Source: an uncultured Campylobacter sp. (lineage in GTDB: Bacteria > Campylobacterota > Campylobacteria > Campylobacterales > Campylobacteraceae). Taken from it: a stretch of 64,000 bases of DNA. A program made the position numbers and the translations under genes. The stretch covers positions 52,791 through 116,790 of the forward strand of contig NZ_CALUTC010000005.1 of assembly GCF_944323605.1 (NCBI RefSeq), given 5' to 3'. Within the stretch, counting starts at the first letter, position 1, and each line of letters opens with the position of its first letter. This document shows positions 9,561 to 18,837 of the stretch, one piece after another. The notes beneath the pieces were generated by a model. That model was given only the letters and a program-made list of their open reading frames with translations, made no database searches and had not been told where the DNA came from.

Positions 9561-10067
9561 ATGAAGAATTTTTTTTTACTAGCTATTTTAGCTCTTAATC
9601 TTTTTGCTTTTGATACGAATTTTAAAACTTTTAAAAGCGATTTTACCCAGACCGTTAAGTCTATAAATTCTAGCATAAACTATGAAGGATATTTTGTTTT
9701 AACTCCTTCTAAAGCATTTTGGTCCTATGAAAGACCTACTAACAAGCAAATTTATATAAACAATAAAGATGTAACCATAATCGAAAATGACCTTGAGCAA
9801 GTTATTTATACCAGCCTTGATAAAATTCCAAATTTAAGTATCATATTTAAGAATGCTAAGAAAAAATCAGACACAGAGTATGAAACTCAATATGATGGAA
9901 TTTTGTATAAAATCATACTTCAAAACGATGAGATAAAACAAGTCTCATATAAAGATGATTTTGATAATACTGTTATTATAGAATTAAAAAATCAGCAAAG
10001 AAACATAAGTTTAAATAACGATATTTTCAAAGCGAGAATTCCAAGCAATTATGATGTATTAAAATGA
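9561..10067 (+). CDS. lolA: Outer-membrane lipoprotein carrier LolA
   Basis: Periplasmic chaperone that carries lipoproteins from the LolC/E complex to the outer membrane. 168 residues with a signal peptide (M-K-N-F-F-L-L-A-I-L-A-L-N-L-F-A) cleaved near residue 16-17. The F-K-S-D-F-T-Q-T-V start, the Y-E-G-Y-F-V-L-T-P segment and the F-W-S-Y-E-R-P motif are family hallmarks. The GGGAG ribosome binding site is well placed. Its stop TGA overlaps the ATG of pagP, so the two are co-translated. Confidence 0.9.
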   Translation: MKNFFLLAILALNLFAFDTNFKTFKSDFTQTVKSINSSINYEGYFVLTPSKAFWSYERPTNKQIYINNKDVTIIENDLEQVIYTSLDKIPNLSIIFKNAKKKSDTEYETQYDGILYKIILQNDEIKQVSYKDDFDNTVIIELKNQQRNISLNNDIFKARIPSNYDVLK

Positions 10068-10585
10068 TAAAAAAGATTTTCTTTTTAATAGCAGCTTTTC
10101 AGCCATTGTTTTGTAATGATTTTAATTTGCTTACTTATTTTCACGATCAGTTTAAAAAAACATATCATTATGGTTCTAACTCCATTGTAATACCGCTTAA
10201 TACGTGGCATAATAGACTTGCTTATGATGAAACACACATAAATAGATATAATGAAAGTCCATTGGGGCTTGGTTATGCAAGGCTCGTGCAAGAAGAAAAA
10301 GAGCAATACGGGCTTTACGCCATTGTTTTTGAGGATTCAAACTACCATACACAAACTATGTTTGGTTATTTGCATAATTATTTTTTAAATGATAATAGCA
10401 TAAAGGTTTCAATAGGCTATACTATCGGCTTTACTCAAAGACAAGAATACTACTATGTGCCTATACCACTTCCTTTGCCAATGTTTGGTTTAAATATAGA
10501 CAGGCTTTCAATACAAACAGTTTATGTTCCGGGATTTAAAAATTTTGGTAATGTAGCCTTTACTTATCTTTCTTTTAGATTTTAA
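10064..10585 (+). CDS. pagP: Lipid A palmitoyltransferase PagP
   Basis: Outer-membrane eight-stranded beta-barrel enzyme that moves a palmitate from phospholipid to lipid A, raising resistance to cationic peptides. 173 residues: signal peptide to about residue 17, then a barrel ending in phenylalanine (S-F-R-F), the outer-membrane protein signature. It matches E. coli PagP in T-W-H-N-R-L-A-Y-D, R-Y-N-E-S-P-L-G-L-G-Y, G-L-Y-A-I-V-F-E-D-S, Y-V-P-I-P-L-P-L-P and Y-V-P-G-F-K-N-F-G-N-V. The three residues essential in E. coli (His33, Asp76, Ser77) correspond to H49, D91 and S92 here, so it should be active. It is coupled to lolA by an ATGA overlap. I do not know PagP as a standard Campylobacter gene. 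Confidence 0.88.
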   Translation: MIKKIFFLIAAFQPLFCNDFNLLTYFHDQFKKTYHYGSNSIVIPLNTWHNRLAYDETHINRYNESPLGLGYARLVQEEKEQYGLYAIVFEDSNYHTQTMFGYLHNYFLNDNSIKVSIGYTIGFTQRQEYYYVPIPLPLPMFGLNIDRLSIQTVYVPGFKNFGNVAFTYLSFRF

Positions 10586-10693
10586 TTCTTGTATCTTAAA
10601 AAAAGAATATATTAGTTTAAAAATTTATTTTTAAGAGTATTTTTGTGCTAGGTTTATAAATTGCTTTAAAATTTGTAGTTTATTTTGCCTAGT

Positions 10694-11113
10694 TTAATCC
10701 CAAATGACAAAGGTTTTTGCCTTTTTTATATCATTGAAATTTAGCTCTATCTTTCCCTCACTGTTTTGCAATGTTAAAAGTCCGTCTTTTACACTTACAA
10801 GCTTTCCTTGAAATTTTTCTTTTGAAATAGTGCTTATACTCACAAGCTCACCTATACTTTTTTCAAAATGTTTTAGCTTAGAAAGCTTTCTTTCAAGCCC
10901 AGTTGATGAGACTTCTAAGCTGTATTCTGTGCTTACGGGCGATTCTATATCTAAAATAGGAGATAAAATTTCACTAAGTTTAGCACAGTCATCTAAAGAG
11001 ACCCCGCCTTGTTTGCTGACATACACTCTATAAATCTTTCTGCCATTTTCGCTTACTAGCTCATCGTCATAAAAATCAAGTCCAACTTCAGCACATAAAG
11101 CTTCTAAATTCAT
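10694..11113 (-). CDS. rimP: Ribosome maturation factor RimP
   Basis: Small cytoplasmic protein needed for 30S subunit maturation. 139 residues with an N-terminal alpha/beta domain containing the R-V-Y-V-S-K-Q-G-G-V-S-L-D-D-C motif, then S-P-V-S-T-E-Y-S-L-E-V-S-S-T-G-L-E-R, and an SH3-like C-terminus. It overlaps the end of rbfA by 4 bases and is the last gene of the infB operon. Confidence 0.92.
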   Translation of the reverse strand: MNLEALCAEVGLDFYDDELVSENGRKIYRVYVSKQGGVSLDDCAKLSEILSPILDIESPVSTEYSLEVSSTGLERKLSKLKHFEKSIGELVSISTISKEKFQGKLVSVKDGLLTLQNSEGKIELNFNDIKKAKTFVIWD

Positions 11114-11457
11114 TTTTTTGCCTTTATTTTCTCGAAAAGCTCATCTATACGGTTTTGCTGCTCTAAACTATCATCAAATTTGAAGTGTAAATTAGGTGCT
11201 TTATACCAGCCTTGCTCCGCCATACAGTAGTTTTGCAAGGCTCGGGCTGCTTTTTTTAATTTATTTAAAATCTTTTCTTGTTCTGCCAAGTTAAAATGCA
11301 TTTTATCTAGAAATACAAAAGCATCGTATCTGCCTTTTCTGCATTCTACATCTATCACGCATAAATTTTTTAAGTCCTCATCATCTAACGAGGCTAAAGC
11401 TTCTGGTATAAGCTCTTTTAATACAGACTGTGTTCTAAGCACCTTTACATCATTCAT
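11110..11457 (-). CDS. rbfA: 30S ribosome-binding factor RbfA
   Basis: Late 30S assembly factor of 115 residues with the KH-like fold pattern. Recognised by length, the [13 protein letters not shown] start, and its place between infB and rimP, the standard order. Overlaps both neighbours by 4 bases (ATGA), so translation is coupled. Confidence 0.88.
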   Translation of the reverse strand: MNDVKVLRTQSVLKELIPEALASLDDEDLKNLCVIDVECRKGRYDAFVFLDKMHFNLAEQEKILNKLKKAARALQNYCMAEQGWYKAPNLHFKFDDSLEQQNRIDELFEKIKAKK

Positions 11458-14006
11458 ATACTAGCCATTTGTGAAATTTCTTTGTAGCTTTCTATATAAT
11501 CACCGACTTTCATATCCGTGCAGCCCTCTATGCCAACACCGCATTCATAGCCTTTTGCTACCTCTTTTACATCATCTTTAAATCTTTTTAAAGAGCTTAC
11601 ATTTCCTTCAAAAATTACAACACCGTCTCTTATAAGCCTTATTTTAGCTCCTCTGTTTATCACCCCATCGCTAACCATACAACCGGCTATTAGTCCTATT
11701 TTTGGCACAGAAATAACTTGTCTTATCTCGGCTTGACCTAACTGTTCTTCTGTTATAATAGGACTCATAAGACCGCTTAAAAGTGCTTTTACATCATCGA
11801 TTAGATTATAGATTACATTATATGTTTTTATTTCAACACCTTTATCTTTAGCTTTTTCCTTTATTTCGCCAGTTGGACGGACATTAAAGCCTAAGACAAC
11901 TGAATTTTCACTAGCACTTGCAAGCTCTATATCGCTTTGAGTAATGCCTCCAACGCCGCTGTGTATTATATTTACCTTGATTTCATCGTTTTTAAGCTTT
12001 TCAAGACTTGCTTTTATAGCTTCAAGCGAACCTTGCACATCGGCTTTTAGTATCACAGGTAGTGATTTTAAATTTCCTTCTTTTATTTTTGTGCTTAATT
12101 CATCTAAGCTTACTTTTGTAGATTTACTAAGCTCTTTTTGACGGTTGTATTCATATCTTTTTGCAGCATATTCTCTTGCTTCTTTGTCGCTTTGAACTGC
12201 TATTAAAGTTTCTCCTGCACTTGCTATCTCACTAAGCCCTATTATAACGCCGCATTCCCCTGGTTTTATTTCTTTTAAAGCCTTGCCTGTATCATCACAC
12301 AAGGCACGAATTTTTCCATAAGATACTCCAGCTACTACTGTGCTACCTACTTTTAATGTCCCATTTTGCACTATTACAGTTGCTACCGCTCCTCTACCTT
12401 TTTGAACCGAACTTTCGACTATGCTAGCCTTTGCTCTTGCTTTAGAATTTGCTTTTAATTCTAAAATATCGGCTTGTAAAAGAACAAGCTCTAAAAGATC
12501 ATCAACACCGGTGCCTTGTTTTGCAGAAACATTTACAAATTCATAAGACCCGCCCCATTCTGTCGGCACTATATCAAGTTCTGCTAATTGAGTCTTTACC
12601 ATATCTACATTTGCACCTTCTTTGTCTATCTTGTTTATTGCTATTATGATAGGCACAGACGCTGCTTTTGCGTGATTTATGGCTTCTTTAGTTTGTGGTT
12701 TTACTCCATCATCTGCTGCTACTACTATTATAACTATGTCCGTTATACTAGCTCCTCTAGCTCTCATAGCTGTGAAAGCTTCGTGTCCCGGAGTATCTAT
12801 AAAGGTAATTTTTCTTTTGTTTTTTTCCACCATATAAGCACCAACGTGTTGAGTTATGCCTCCTGCTTCAGCACTTACAATGCGAGATTTTCTTATATAG
12901 TCAAGCAATGAAGTTTTTCCGTGATCAACATGCCCCATTATAGTTATAACAGGTGCTCTTGGGCTTAAATCACCATCATTTAAAAGCTCTTTATCATAAT
13001 CTTTAACATAGTCAAATTCGTCCGATTCGTCTATTATATTAACTTCCACCCCAAATTCAGAAGCTAAAATTTCTATAGCATCCTCATCTAAAAAATCATT
13101 TTTAGTAGTCATCATACCTAGCATAAAAAGCTTAGAGATTATTTCGCTTGTATTTTTTCCTAGCTTGTCAGCAAATTCATAAACGCGAATTTCTTTTGGA
13201 ATTTCCACGCTTTTTACTTCTAAATTTTCTTTTTTTTCTACTTTTTTAGGAGCTTTTTTCCTAGCTCTTCTTTGTATGGAATTTTCAGTAAATTTAGTAA
13301 ATGATTGTCTTAAAAGGCTTGGTTGTTTTTTATTTTGAATGCTTTGCGTGTTTTGCTCTATCTTTGTGCTAAATTCTGGTAAGACTACTATATCTTCATC
13401 ATCTAAGGATATATCAGCAAAATCTTTATTGCCGAGTATATCAACTTTTTGTGCGTTTTCTTTTTTGCTTTGTGCAACTTGCTTTTTATCTTTTTTCTTT
13501 ACCTTTTTGCTTAGATTTTCATCTTGAGCGTTTGAAAACATATCTTTAAGATCTATGCTTTTTACTGTCTTTTGCTCTTGTTTTGTTTCGTTTTGAATAT
13601 TAGTGTTTGAATTATTTTTCTTTTTAACTATAACAAGACCTCTTCTAATGCTTGTTTGAGGTTGTGTTTCTTCTATCTCATCTTTATTTTCTTCTTTTTT
13701 GTTTGTTGTTTCTTCTTTAGGTTCTTTTTTATTTTCTTTTTTAGCGGTGATTTTTTCTTCATTTTTTACTTGTTTTTCATTTTTGGCAACAACTTCTTTT
13801 TTGCTTTTGCTCTTGCTTTCTTTTTTGGCAAAAGCTTCTGGTATTTTGTTTGTTTGTAAATATTCATATATAGCAGCAGCTACCTCTTCATCTACTGAAG
13901 ATGAGGCTGTTTTTACATCTATGCCAAGTTCGCGTGCTTTTGCTAAAACATCTTTGCTTTCAAAGCCACTATCTTTGGCAATTTCATGAATTCTAACCTT
14001 AGCCAT
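11454..14006 (-). CDS. infB: Translation initiation factor IF-2
   Basis: GTPase that brings initiator tRNA to the 30S subunit. 850 residues. Residues about 1-50 form an IF2_N domain ([11 protein letters not shown]); about 55-260 is a lysine/glutamate-rich linker; a second IF2_N domain follows; then the GTPase domain with G1 G-H-V-D-H-G-K-T-S, switch [15 protein letters not shown] and N-K-I-D; then domains II to IV. Overlaps rbfA downstream and the ylxR-type gene upstream by 8 bases. Confidence 0.97.
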   Translation of the reverse strand: MAKVRIHEIAKDSGFESKDVLAKARELGIDVKTASSSVDEEVAAAIYEYLQTNKIPEAFAKKESKSKSKKEVVAKNEKQVKNEEKITAKKENKKEPKEETTNKKEENKDEIEETQPQTSIRRGLVIVKKKNNSNTNIQNETKQEQKTVKSIDLKDMFSNAQDENLSKKVKKKDKKQVAQSKKENAQKVDILGNKDFADISLDDEDIVVLPEFSTKIEQNTQSIQNKKQPSLLRQSFTKFTENSIQRRARKKAPKKVEKKENLEVKSVEIPKEIRVYEFADKLGKNTSEIISKLFMLGMMTTKNDFLDEDAIEILASEFGVEVNIIDESDEFDYVKDYDKELLNDGDLSPRAPVITIMGHVDHGKTSLLDYIRKSRIVSAEAGGITQHVGAYMVEKNKRKITFIDTPGHEAFTAMRARGASITDIVIIVVAADDGVKPQTKEAINHAKAASVPIIIAINKIDKEGANVDMVKTQLAELDIVPTEWGGSYEFVNVSAKQGTGVDDLLELVLLQADILELKANSKARAKASIVESSVQKGRGAVATVIVQNGTLKVGSTVVAGVSYGKIRALCDDTGKALKEIKPGECGVIIGLSEIASAGETLIAVQSDKEAREYAAKRYEYNRQKELSKSTKVSLDELSTKIKEGNLKSLPVILKADVQGSLEAIKASLEKLKNDEIKVNIIHSGVGGITQSDIELASASENSVVLGFNVRPTGEIKEKAKDKGVEIKTYNVIYNLIDDVKALLSGLMSPIITEEQLGQAEIRQVISVPKIGLIAGCMVSDGVINRGAKIRLIRDGVVIFEGNVSSLKRFKDDVKEVAKGYECGVGIEGCTDMKVGDYIESYKEISQMASI

Positions 14007-14244
14007 TTAAAAACATCTCCTTTAATTCTTGTTCGCTATTTTTCACTCCGTATCTTGCAAGTGTCTTTTTTTTAGTCTTAAAATCATTTGTTTTAAGACA
14101 GTTTTCGCACATATAAAGACTTCGTCCTTTTTTTGAATTTAAAATTGCAGCACCATTTTCTAACCAAAATCTAAACAATTTTTTTTGCTCAAATCTCTGT
14201 TTGCAAACTATGCACATTCTAATTGCGGTGTGATTTCTTTTCAA
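13999..14244 (-). CDS. YlxR/DUF448 family RNA-binding protein
   Basis: Small basic protein of the YlxR family, commonly placed before infB and thought to bind RNA or nucleoprotein. It has the R-M-C-I-V-C-K motif, a later C-E-N-C pair and many lysines. The start is uncertain: TTG at 14244 follows AAGGAAA and gives [11 protein letters not shown], the family's usual short N-terminus. The longer reading frame could begin at 14295 or 14298, overlapping thrB, but has no visible ribosome binding site. Confidence 0.78.
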   Translation of the reverse strand: MKRNHTAIRMCIVCKQRFEQKKLFRFWLENGAAILNSKKGRSLYMCENCLKTNDFKTKKKTLARYGVKNSEQELKEMFLNG

Positions 14245-14269
14245 AATTATATCTTTTTTTCCTTGATTT

Positions 14270-15148
14270 TTACAAAAATTCAAAACCTTTGTCATCAAAT
14301 TCTAGTATTTTAACTACAAAATTTTTAAATTTATCTTTAAGTTTTTGACTTAAAAGCTCTGCATCATCTTTGTATGTTATGTTAAGAAAACTAGAGCCTG
14401 AACCAGATAGGGTGCTTAAAAGAGCATTGTTTTTTAGTGCTAATTCTTGCACTTCAAAAAGCACATCGTAATTTTTCATACGCTTATCTTGATGCAATCT
14501 ATCTTTGCTAGCCTCTCTTAAAAGCTCATATTTTTTTTCCAAAAAACAAGCGGTTAAAAAAGAAGAATGCGATAAATTAAAAACCGCATCATCAAAACTG
14601 ATTTTTTTAGGTAAAACCGATCTGCTTTGTTCTGTTTTCATAATTTTATTTGGTATCACTAGCACAGCTTTTAAGTCTTTGTCTATTTCTTTTTTTATGC
14701 TTAAAACCTTCCCTTTTTCTACCAAGGAGCAGACAAAGCCGCCAAGACTTGCAGGAGCTATATTATCCGGATGGCTTTCGTATTTTAGTGCCTCATTTAA
14801 AATTGTTGTTTTATCTACGTTTTTATCAGCCATAAAATAAGCACTTGCTATGGCTGATACTATCACTGCTGATGAGCTACCAAGACCCCTTGAAATAGGA
14901 ATTTGATTTTCAAATTTAAAGCTAAAATTTTCTTGTTTGCCAAGTAGTTTGCTATAGTTTTCGTTGAATATTCTAACAAAGCTATTGTTTTTTCTTAAAA
15001 AGATATTTTTCTCGCCTTCTCCACTTATGCTTATGCTAGAAATCTTGCTTCTTTTTATGCTTATTTTATTAAAAAATTTAAGGCTAAGACCTAAACAGTC
15101 AAAACCCGGTCCTAAATTTGCACTCGTTGCCGGAACTATTATTTGCAT
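14270..15148 (-). CDS. thrB: Homoserine kinase
   Basis: GHMP-family kinase that phosphorylates homoserine in threonine synthesis. 292 residues with the start motif V-P-A-T-S-A-N-L-G-P-G-F-D, the ATP-binding motif G-L-G-S-S-S-A, and a late G-S-G-S-S glycine-rich loop. It sits 8 bases after the tsaB-like gene within the lpxC-to-rimP operon. Confidence 0.94.
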   Translation of the reverse strand: MQIIVPATSANLGPGFDCLGLSLKFFNKISIKRSKISSISISGEGEKNIFLRKNNSFVRIFNENYSKLLGKQENFSFKFENQIPISRGLGSSSAVIVSAIASAYFMADKNVDKTTILNEALKYESHPDNIAPASLGGFVCSLVEKGKVLSIKKEIDKDLKAVLVIPNKIMKTEQSRSVLPKKISFDDAVFNLSHSSFLTACFLEKKYELLREASKDRLHQDKRMKNYDVLFEVQELALKNNALLSTLSGSGSSFLNITYKDDAELLSQKLKDKFKNFVVKILEFDDKGFEFL

Positions 15149-15156
15149 TTTATATC

Positions 15157-15588
15157 CTAAATTACATCTAAAAAATAAAAAGGTAGATTGTCTTTTTCTA
15201 CCTTCAAACTACTTAAATTTTTTGGTAAAAAAAATTCCTTGCTATCTGTTTTTTTAAGGCTTATCTTTGAATTTTCATACACAAAACAAAGCCCTTTATT
15301 TGCACTTATCGCACCGTATCCATTTAGCTCAAAGGCACTTATGGCAAAAAGCGGTATATTAAGAACTATACTTAAGGTTTTTAGACTTAAAAAACTAAGC
15401 TTTATACCCATATAAGAGCCGGGACCATTGGCATAAAAAAGAGCTTTTAAGCTATAATTTTTAAGAATTTCATTTAAAAAAATAGGCAAAATTTCACTTG
15501 ATTTTTGTTCGCTTTTATATTCTTTTATCAGCATATCATCTTCATAAAGCCCTATCATAATGGGCTTTGATATAGCATTTAAAAGCAA
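15157..15588 (-). CDS. tsaB: TsaB-like tRNA threonylcarbamoyladenosine factor (short form)
   Basis: Partner of TsaD in making t6A37 of tRNA. At 143 residues it is much shorter than the roughly 230 of E. coli TsaB. The A-N-G-P-G-S-Y-M-G-I-K-L motif, followed by a helix with L-K-T-L-S, matches the G-P-G-S-F-T-G-x-R signature of the family. It starts at TTG 15588, close behind lpxC; the N-terminus is uncertain because no ATG is available. Position between lpxC and thrB agrees with C. jejuni. Confidence 0.72.
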   Translation of the reverse strand: MLLNAISKPIMIGLYEDDMLIKEYKSEQKSSEILPIFLNEILKNYSLKALFYANGPGSYMGIKLSFLSLKTLSIVLNIPLFAISAFELNGYGAISANKGLCFVYENSKISLKKTDSKEFFLPKNLSSLKVEKDNLPFYFLDVI

Positions 15589-15599
15589 TTTAACTTCTT

Positions 15600-16484
15600 T
15601 TATGCAAAAACCTTTTCGTAAGTTTTTTCATATTCTTTTTCAACGCTTACTATTTCATAAGCACTTGGATCTTTTAAAACCTCTTTTGTTAATAAATGGT
15701 TTAGATGATGGCTTCCTGCATAAGATGTGTAATCCCCAAATACTCTGTATCCAAGAAGGGTTAAATCTCCAATAGCATCTAAAATTTTATGTCTAACAAA
15801 TTCATCTTTAAATCTTAGCCCTTCAGGGTTTAGTATCTTATTATCATCTAGTATGATAGCATTTTCTAAACTACCGCCAAGCCCTAAATTCATAGCTCTT
15901 AGCATATTTACATCTTTTAAAAAACCAAAGGTTCTAGCACGAGCTATTTCTTCTATATAATTTTTTTTGCTAAATTCAAAATTATAACTTTGCTCACCTA
16001 TTATGGCATTGTCAAATTTGATAGTATAGTTAATACGAGGCATTTTGGTAGGTGTAAGCCTTACAAATTTATCTTTATCTCTAACTTCTACAGGCTTTTT
16101 TATAAGCATTATTTTTTTTGGTGCGTCAAGCTCTTTTAAACCAGCTTCATCAAGCATCATACAAAAGCTTATACTGCTTCCGTCCATTATAGGTGCTTCA
16201 TTTGCGTTTAAAACTATGCGTATATTATCTATGCCATAAGCATTTATGGCACTCATCAAATGCTCTATAGTTGATACAAAACCTCTCTTATCTCCTATAA
16301 CCGTTGCCATTTGTGTATTGATCACATTTGAAACATCGGCTTTGTAAGTAGCGTTTAAATCGCTTCTAAAAAACACTATACCGGAATTTGCCTCCATTGG
16401 CTCAAGGGTTATTTCTATTGGTTCTCCTTTGTGTAACCCTATCCCAACTCCTTTAACAGGTTTTGCTATGCTAACTTGTTTCAT
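15600..16484 (-). CDS. lpxC: UDP-3-O-acyl-N-acetylglucosamine deacetylase
   Basis: Zinc enzyme that commits the pathway to lipid A. 294 residues. It carries the G-I-G-L-H start, the zinc-ligand helix T-I-E-H-L-M-S-A, the H-K-I-L-D-A-I-G-D-L motif with the second histidine and aspartate ligands, and the C-terminal A-G-S-H-H-L-N-H-L. Three bases separate it from the M23 peptidase gene upstream. Confidence 0.96.
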   Translation of the reverse strand: MKQVSIAKPVKGVGIGLHKGEPIEITLEPMEANSGIVFFRSDLNATYKADVSNVINTQMATVIGDKRGFVSTIEHLMSAINAYGIDNIRIVLNANEAPIMDGSSISFCMMLDEAGLKELDAPKKIMLIKKPVEVRDKDKFVRLTPTKMPRINYTIKFDNAIIGEQSYNFEFSKKNYIEEIARARTFGFLKDVNMLRAMNLGLGGSLENAIILDDNKILNPEGLRFKDEFVRHKILDAIGDLTLLGYRVFGDYTSYAGSHHLNHLLTKEVLKDPSAYEIVSVEKEYEKTYEKVFA

Positions 16485-16487
16485 ACT

Positions 16488-17867
16488 TTACCTACCTAAA
16501 ATATACTTTGAACCGTTGTCTAAAACTTGATGTATATGAGTTTGCAACCATTTTCTATCTTGCCACTGTTCTGGTCTTGTTTCTATTCCTTGCACTAAGA
16601 TACCAAAGTGTAAGTGATCTCCCAAAGCAAGACCGCTAATCCCTGTAGTCGCTATTTCATCGCCTTTTTTAACCTCATCGTGAAGTTGAACATAAGAGTT
16701 AGTGCAGTGTCCATAAAGGCTATAAAGACCAAAACCGTGATAAATTAGAATATTTAAGCCATAAATTCCATTTTCTCCAGCAAATACAACAGAGCCTTCA
16801 TTGCTACTTATTATAGGAGCTTGTGCTACGCTTGCTAAATCAAGCCCTAAATGGTGCGAGTTTGAGACAGCTTCATTTTCATACGAGTAAAATCTATGAT
16901 CTGCGAAATCAGCGACTTTAGCAGAATTTTTTAGAGGCAAAAATGGACTTAGTTTGAAATTTTTAAGTTCATTTTCCGGTATTTTAGAGCTTAGTTCGTG
17001 TATTAATTTTTCATTAGAATTTCTTAATGTTTCATTTATAAATTTAAAGCTTTCAAGTCTATTAAAATCGCTACCTTCAGGAGAATACTGCTGGGTTAAG
17101 CTTTTTATTTTTCCGTCTAAAAAACTGTCTTTTAAGGCTATGTTTGAAATTCTATACTGTCTATCTTGCACGATAAATTTTATTCTTTCTTTTGTTATAT
17201 TTTTTGCCTTGTCTTTTGCTACAACATTTGCCGAGAAATCTTTTTTTCTAGGATCCCAAGCTATTAAAGCAGCATAGAAACTGTCTTTTAGGTATTTTTT
17301 AGCTATAAATTTTCTACCTTCATTGTCTTCTATATAAACTTCAGCTAAATTGTCATCTCTAGCTCTAAAAACTACTGCTGCAGCACCACCTTTTTCTATA
17401 TATGGCGAATGTGATATTACATTTACCAGAGGTTTTTTGCTGTCTAATACTATCACTATATCTTTTGTTGCTATATTTCCTCTTAAGAAATTCCAATAAG
17501 AGCTATCTTTAGCCTCTACTCTTAAAACATAGTATTTTCCGCTATTTTTTGGCAAAATTTCGCTTAGTTTTAATCTTATATTTAGCTCTTTTTCTTTATT
17601 TATGCTTTGTTTGCTTATGGTAACTCCGCTATCATTTGAGTCTAGCTTTAATGTTATTGATATATTGCTGATTCCTGAACTTTCATCTGTAATTTTTATA
17701 TTTAAATCTTCATTTGGATTTGTAAAAACTGTATTAGAAGCGTGTATGATAGGCTCTTCTTTTTCAAAGACTTCAAATTTACTAAAGGAATAAAATAAAA
17801 TCACTACGACAAAGATAAAAATAAAATAATATAAATATCTTCTTTTTTTTCGTCTAGTCTTAAACAT
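16488..17867 (-). CDS. Membrane-anchored M23 family peptidoglycan endopeptidase
   Basis: 459 residues: a basic N-terminus (K-T-R-R-K-K-R-R), one membrane helix near residues 12-28, a long beta-rich periplasmic region, and a C-terminal LytM/M23 domain. The zinc-binding motifs are present: H-x-x-x-D in H-H-L-G-L-D and H-x-H in G-D-H-L-H-F-G, with the Y-G-H motif between. It should cut peptidoglycan cross-links and could affect helical cell shape. The same gene stands next to lpxC and tyrA in C. jejuni. Which bond it cuts cannot be read from the sequence. Confidence 0.85.
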   Translation of the reverse strand: MFKTRRKKRRYLYYFIFIFVVVILFYSFSKFEVFEKEEPIIHASNTVFTNPNEDLNIKITDESSGISNISITLKLDSNDSGVTISKQSINKEKELNIRLKLSEILPKNSGKYYVLRVEAKDSSYWNFLRGNIATKDIVIVLDSKKPLVNVISHSPYIEKGGAAAVVFRARDDNLAEVYIEDNEGRKFIAKKYLKDSFYAALIAWDPRKKDFSANVVAKDKAKNITKERIKFIVQDRQYRISNIALKDSFLDGKIKSLTQQYSPEGSDFNRLESFKFINETLRNSNEKLIHELSSKIPENELKNFKLSPFLPLKNSAKVADFADHRFYSYENEAVSNSHHLGLDLASVAQAPIISSNEGSVVFAGENGIYGLNILIYHGFGLYSLYGHCTNSYVQLHDEVKKGDEIATTGISGLALGDHLHFGILVQGIETRPEQWQDRKWLQTHIHQVLDNGSKYILGR

Positions 17868-17928
17868 AAAATTTTTATTCCTTTCATTTACTAAAATTCT
17901 AACTATTTTTAGTAAATGCTATAATAAT

Positions 17929-18756
17929 TTATAATATATTTCTTAAACAGTTTGCTTTTTTCATCCATTCATCAAGCTCTTTTGTTTTAGAATTTTTTAT
18001 CATTTGTTTGCAATACTCTAGCTCTTTTTGAAAAAATTCTATGCTAGATATTATATTTTCCTTGTTTTGCTCGAATATACTAACCCACATAGCTGGATTT
18101 GATTTTGCAAGACGAGACATTCCTTTAAAGGATGGACCTCCAAGATATGCTATATTTCTTCTATCTTCTTTATTCATTACATAATTTGCTAGAGAAAAAC
18201 TTATGGCGTGCGGTAAATGAGATATTATGGCACTGTGTTCATCGTGAGATATGCTATCCATAAATATTATACGCATTCTTAAATTTGAAAACAGTTCAAC
18301 AGCTCTTTTTTGGTGCAAATCATCAGCTACTTCACTATCGCAAAGGACACAAACGGCGTCTGTGTAGAGGTCTTTAAGGGCTGCACTTGGACCGCTATTT
18401 TCTGTTCCTGCCATAGGATGTGCAAAAATAGTCTGTTTAATCAAGCTCTTTGGTAGGCTTTCTACTATCTTTCTTTTTGTGCTGCCAAGCTCTATAACTG
18501 TGGTATTTGAAGGAAGGTTTGTTAAATTTTGCAAGATTGTAATTATAGCATCGACTGGAACTGCTATGAAGATTATATCACAGCTTCCAAGATCATTAAA
18601 GTCTATGAGTTCGTGTATGAGTCCTAAGCTTAGAGCTTCTTTTTCGTGTTCTTTATTTGAATCAAGACCATATACAGTGCTTATAAGTTTATTTTCTTTT
18701 AAGCAAAGTCCAAGAGAGCCACCTATTAGCCCAAGACCTATTATAGCTACTTTCAT
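17929..18756 (-). CDS. tyrA: Prephenate dehydrogenase
   Basis: NAD-dependent enzyme of tyrosine synthesis. 275 residues with an N-terminal Rossmann motif G-L-G-L-I-G-G-S-L-G, the A-H-P-M-A-G-T-E catalytic histidine segment, and S-H-L-P-H in the helical C-terminal domain. Monofunctional: no chorismate mutase or ACT domain. It is divergent from bamA across 81 bases and heads the long minus-strand run to rimP. Confidence 0.93.
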   Translation of the reverse strand: MKVAIIGLGLIGGSLGLCLKENKLISTVYGLDSNKEHEKEALSLGLIHELIDFNDLGSCDIIFIAVPVDAIITILQNLTNLPSNTTVIELGSTKRKIVESLPKSLIKQTIFAHPMAGTENSGPSAALKDLYTDAVCVLCDSEVADDLHQKRAVELFSNLRMRIIFMDSISHDEHSAIISHLPHAISFSLANYVMNKEDRRNIAYLGGPSFKGMSRLAKSNPAMWVSIFEQNKENIISSIEFFQKELEYCKQMIKNSKTKELDEWMKKANCLRNIL

Positions 18757-18799
18757 AAGCTTTTACCTCCAAATAACCTTAAGTTAAAAAATCTTAGTT

Positions 18800-18805
18800 A
18801 TTATA
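18800..18805 (-). promoter_or_regulatory. Likely -10 box for tyrA and downstream genes
   Basis: Perfect TATAAT on the minus strand, 44 bases before the tyrA start, in the AT-rich spacer shared with bamA. The leader contains GGAGG close to the start codon. Confidence 0.5.
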
Positions 18806-18837
18806 CAAGTTTTTGTTATAAAAAAAATTGGAAAATA

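Noticed and set aside
10586..10693. Possible terminator between pagP and rimP
   Set aside because: ATTCTT and AAGAAT can pair across a long loop, but the stem is short and AT-rich and no T-run follows.
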